Assembly: GCA_035528295.1 (NCBI GenBank)
Contig: DATKYY010000085.1
Coordinates: forward strand, 1-14,833
From: G020353235 sp035528295
Lineage (GTDB): Bacteria; Chloroflexota; Dehalococcoidia; Dehalococcoidales; JAUYDJ01
DNA length: 14,833 nt
Direction of reading: 5' to 3'
This document shows positions 12,135 through 14,833 of this stretch, piece after piece. The translations under genes were made by a program, and so were the position numbers. The notes under the pieces are model-generated. The model searched no databases, was not told the DNA's origin, and saw nothing but the letters and a program-made list of their open reading frames with translations. Position 1 is the stretch's first letter. The number at the start of each line of letters is the position of its first letter.

Positions 12135-14833
12135 ATGAAGAAGCCCCGGCTGGTGCTGTTTGACGGCAATGCCATTATCCACCGTGCTTTCCATGCCTTT
12201 GAGCGGACCAAACCGCTGACGGTAAGCAAGACCGGCGAGACGGTCAGCGCCGTTTATGGCTTCGCCAACATGCTGCTCAAGGCAATCAGCGAACTGAAAC
12301 CGACCCACTATGCCATTGCCTTTGATACCGCCGCTCCCACCTTCCGGCACAAGCTCTTCGGCGCATATAAGGCACACCGACCACCCACCCCCACCGAACT
12401 GCTCGGCCAGCTGGGCCGGGTGCGAGAGCTGGTAAAAGCCTTCAATATCCCCATCTTTGAGCTTGATGGCTATGAAGCCGACGACGTGCTGGGCACCCTC
12501 AGCCGCCAGGCCAGCGAGCAGGACGTTGAAACGGTTATCGTCACCGGTGATGCCGATATCATGCAGCTGGTCTCGCCCCGGGTAAGGGTGCTCTACCCCA
12601 AACCGAAAGGAAGCTTCAGCGATACCATGCTCTATGACGAGGCGGCGGTGGCTGAGAAGTACGGGGTCAAGCCAGAAAATATCACCGACTTCAAGGCGCT
12701 GGTCGGTGACCCCTCGGATAACATCCCCGGTGTTCCCGGCGTGGGCGAAAAGACGGCGGTCAAGCTCATCCAGCAGTTCGGTTCTATCGAGCAGATCTAT
12801 GCCCATATTGATGAGGTAACCCCGCCCAAGCTCCAGGCGCTAATGCGGGAAAACGAAGCCCGGGCCCGCCAGAGCAAGGAGCTAGCCATCATTGTTACCC
12901 AGGCACCAATTAGCCTTGACCTTGACGAGTGCCGGTTAAGCCACTACGACCGGAATAAAATAACCGAGCTCTTCCGCGAGCTGGAGTTCTCCAGCCTGCT
13001 GCCGAGACTGCCCGAAATGGAAGCGATAATCCCCGAGGTAACCGTAAAAACCAGGCCACCGGAAGGGGACTACCATGTGGTCAGCCAAAGCCCGGCTTTG
13101 GAGGCACTGCTGAGCCGCCTCTCCGAAGCCAGGACATTCGCCTTTGATCTGGAGACAACCGGCTTAAATGCCATGACCACTCAGCTGGTGGGCATATCGC
13201 TGTCACCCGCTCCGGGCGAGGCCTACTATATTCCGGTGGGGCATGTCGGCTGGGGGGAGGTGGAGCAGTTGCCCCTGGAACAGGTCATCAAGCGGCTCAA
13301 GCCACTTCTGGAAGATATTAGTCTTAACAAGCTCGCCCAAAACGGCAAGTTTGATATGACCGTGCTCGCCGAATACGGAATAAACGTTAAAAACCTCAAC
13401 TTTGACACCATGGTGGCGGCCTATCTGCTGGGGGAGAAACCGCTTAATCTAAAGGCGCTCGCCTTCGGCAAGCTGGGCATTGAAATGACCCCCATTACTG
13501 ATTTAATCGGCTCCGGAAGCAAGCAGCTCACGATGTCCCAGATAGAGATAAAGCGGGCGGCTGACTACGCCTGCGCCGACGCCGATATGACGCTAAGACT
13601 CGCCGAGCTACTCAAGACCGAGCTTAACCGGCAGGGGCTGTGGTCGTTATTTGCCGAGGTGGAAATGCCCCTGGTGCCGGTGCTGCTCCACATGGAGCGC
13701 AGTGGGATAGCCCTGGACACCGAGCTCCTGCGGCAGATGTCCCACCGCCTTGGCGAGCAGTTACTGAAGCTGGAGGCAGAAATATATAACTGGGTGGGAC
13801 ATCAGTTCAATATCAACTCGCCCCAGCAATTGAGCAACGTGCTGTTCCAGGAGCTGCAACTGCCCGCCACTAAAGGCAGGAGCAAATACTCCACCGAGGC
13901 ATCGGTCCTGGAGAGGCTGCGCACCGTTCATCCCGTAATTGAGCTTGTTCTGGAGTACCGCCAGCTTGCCAAGCTCAAGTCAACCTATATTGATGCCCTG
14001 CCCAGCCTGCTCAACCATAAAACAGGGCGCATTCACACCAGCTTTAACCAGACCAGGACGGCTACCGGCCGGCTCTCCTCCAGTGAGCCCAATCTGCAGA
14101 ATATCCCGGTGCGCGGTGAACTGGGCAAAGAGGTGAGGCAGGCCTTTATTGCCCCACCCGGCACCCACCTGCTCTCCGGAGACTATTCCCAGATTGACCT
14201 GCGCGCCCTGGCTCACCTCTGCCAGGACCCGACGCTGGTGGCTGCCTTTCAGCATGATGAGGATATTCACACCGCCACCGCCGCCCGCCTCTTTGGCGTT
14301 GAGGCTCAAGAAGTAACCCCGGACATGCGCCGGGTGGCCAAGACGGTCAACTTCGGCGTCATCTACGGGATGAGTGACTACGGCCTGGAGCAGGCAACCG
14401 AGCTGTCCCGGGAAGAGGCAGCCCAGTTCATCACTACCTACTTTGCCCAGCACCCGGGGATAAAAGAATATGTTGAATCCACCAAAAAGCAGGCCAGAGA
14501 GGGCGGTTACGTGCAGACAATCCTGGGCCGAAGGCGCTCTATACCCGAAATCAACTCCGCCAACCGGCAGGTGAGGGAAGCCGCCGAGCGCATGGCGATA
14601 AATATGCCGGTACAGGGGACCTCGGCCGATATCATCAAGGTAGCCATGATTAACCTTGACCATGAGCTCGCCAGGCGCCGGCTGAAGAGTAAAATGCTGC
14701 TTCAGGTGCATGACGAGCTCATCTTTGAAGTCCCCGAGGCAGAAAGAGAGACCATGCGCCAGCTTGTCCCCAAAATAATGGCTACCGCCCTTGAGCTCAG
14801 CGTTCCGCTTAAAGTTGACATCAAGATGGGCAA
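12135..14833 (+). CDS. polA: DNA polymerase I (3' partial)
   Basis: Repairs DNA and removes primers. The frame is unbroken for 899 codons to the window edge and stops inside the usual VPLKVDxKxG ending, so only a few residues are missing. The 5'-nuclease domain (about 1-290) has FDGN at 9-12, EADDVLG and GDPSDNIPGVPGVGEKT. The 3'-5' exonuclease domain has Asp338 and Glu340 (FDLETTG), Asp407 (NGKFD), and Tyr478/Asp482 (YACAD), so proofreading looks intact. The polymerase domain has TRTATGRLSSSEPNLQNIP; motif A DYSQIDLR with catalytic Asp683; motif B R732-K736-F740-Y744; and motif C HDE at 859-861. Motif A has Asp688 where nearly all family members have Glu. The start is ATG at 12135, where homology to the family begins; there is no ribosome site and a leaderless mRNA is predicted. 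Confidence 0.97.
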   Translation, partial: MKKPRLVLFDGNAIIHRAFHAFERTKPLTVSKTGETVSAVYGFANMLLKAISELKPTHYAIAFDTAAPTFRHKLFGAYKAHRPPTPTELLGQLGRVRELVKAFNIPIFELDGYEADDVLGTLSRQASEQDVETVIVTGDADIMQLVSPRVRVLYPKPKGSFSDTMLYDEAAVAEKYGVKPENITDFKALVGDPSDNIPGVPGVGEKTAVKLIQQFGSIEQIYAHIDEVTPPKLQALMRENEARARQSKELAIIVTQAPISLDLDECRLSHYDRNKITELFRELEFSSLLPRLPEMEAIIPEVTVKTRPPEGDYHVVSQSPALEALLSRLSEARTFAFDLETTGLNAMTTQLVGISLSPAPGEAYYIPVGHVGWGEVEQLPLEQVIKRLKPLLEDISLNKLAQNGKFDMTVLAEYGINVKNLNFDTMVAAYLLGEKPLNLKALAFGKLGIEMTPITDLIGSGSKQLTMSQIEIKRAADYACADADMTLRLAELLKTELNRQGLWSLFAEVEMPLVPVLLHMERSGIALDTELLRQMSHRLGEQLLKLEAEIYNWVGHQFNINSPQQLSNVLFQELQLPATKGRSKYSTEASVLERLRTVHPVIELVLEYRQLAKLKSTYIDALPSLLNHKTGRIHTSFNQTRTATGRLSSSEPNLQNIPVRGELGKEVRQAFIAPPGTHLLSGDYSQIDLRALAHLCQDPTLVAAFQHDEDIHTATAARLFGVEAQEVTPDMRRVAKTVNFGVIYGMSDYGLEQATELSREEAAQFITTYFAQHPGIKEYVESTKKQAREGGYVQTILGRRRSIPEINSANRQVREAAERMAINMPVQGTSADIIKVAMINLDHELARRRLKSKMLLQVHDELIFEVPEAERETMRQLVPKIMATALELSVPLKVDIKMG

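Noticed and set aside
13980..14711. A 243-codon open frame antisense to polA, and a similar one at 12102-12806
   Set aside because: Both mirror conserved polA domains and have no recognisable protein features or promoters of their own.
1..14833. A novel defence, mobile or biosynthetic system
   Set aside because: Nearly all genes are recognisable housekeeping genes in tight operons. There are no integrase, transposase, repeat array, toxin-antitoxin pair or sharp change in base use.

Overview
The window is a compact bacterial chromosome segment of moderately high GC with very short gaps and no sign of a mobile element. It has no RNA gene, CRISPR array or insertion sequence that I can see. The gene content suggests a Chloroflexota bacterium, possibly Dehalococcoidia-like: HrcA/CIRCE heat-shock control with hrcA-grpE-dnaK-dnaJ in a row, a PlsY-type acyltransferase, a DUF4342 protein, and a large surface protein anchored at its C-terminus. 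The taxonomic call is an inference from protein style, not from a search.

Layout. (1) Positions 1-1529 (+) hold the 3' part of a surface protein with Asp-box (BNR-like) repeats, two fibronectin-III-like modules, a proline-rich linker and a C-terminal membrane anchor. (2) It meets tail to tail, with a 4-base overlap, a metallo-beta-lactamase-fold hydrolase (minus strand, 1526-2158). (3) A divergent promoter region carries a CIRCE-type operator and drives the chaperone operon hrcA-grpE-dnaK-dnaJ (2293-7066, +). Three successive palindromes separate dnaK from dnaJ. (4) A tight minus-strand operon runs inward from about 11760 to 7044: argF, a two-helix membrane protein of unknown function, der, plsY, gpsA. 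Junctions are 8 nt, 0 nt, a 7-nt overlap and 42 nt. Its last gene, gpsA, overlaps the end of dnaJ by 23 bases. (5) Back to back with argF is a monocistronic DUF4342 gene (+), followed by polA (+), which is cut by the window end a few codons before its expected stop.

How the genes work together. HrcA represses its own operon through CIRCE. GrpE, DnaK and DnaJ form the Hsp70 refolding machine. GpsA makes sn-glycerol-3-phosphate and PlsY acylates it, so they are consecutive steps of phospholipid synthesis, transcribed with a ribosome-assembly GTPase (Der) and ornithine carbamoyltransferase.

No clear new multi-gene system is present. The most interesting signals are: all five promoters I can propose carry a TGn extended -10, two of them (polA and the MBL hydrolase) share the 12-mer ACCTCTGCTATA and lie so close to the start codon that the mRNAs should be leaderless or nearly so; a symmetric CIRCE variant paired with an altered HrcA wing; and natural substitutions in normally conserved motifs of ArgF, GpsA, PolA, PlsY and the MBL enzyme.
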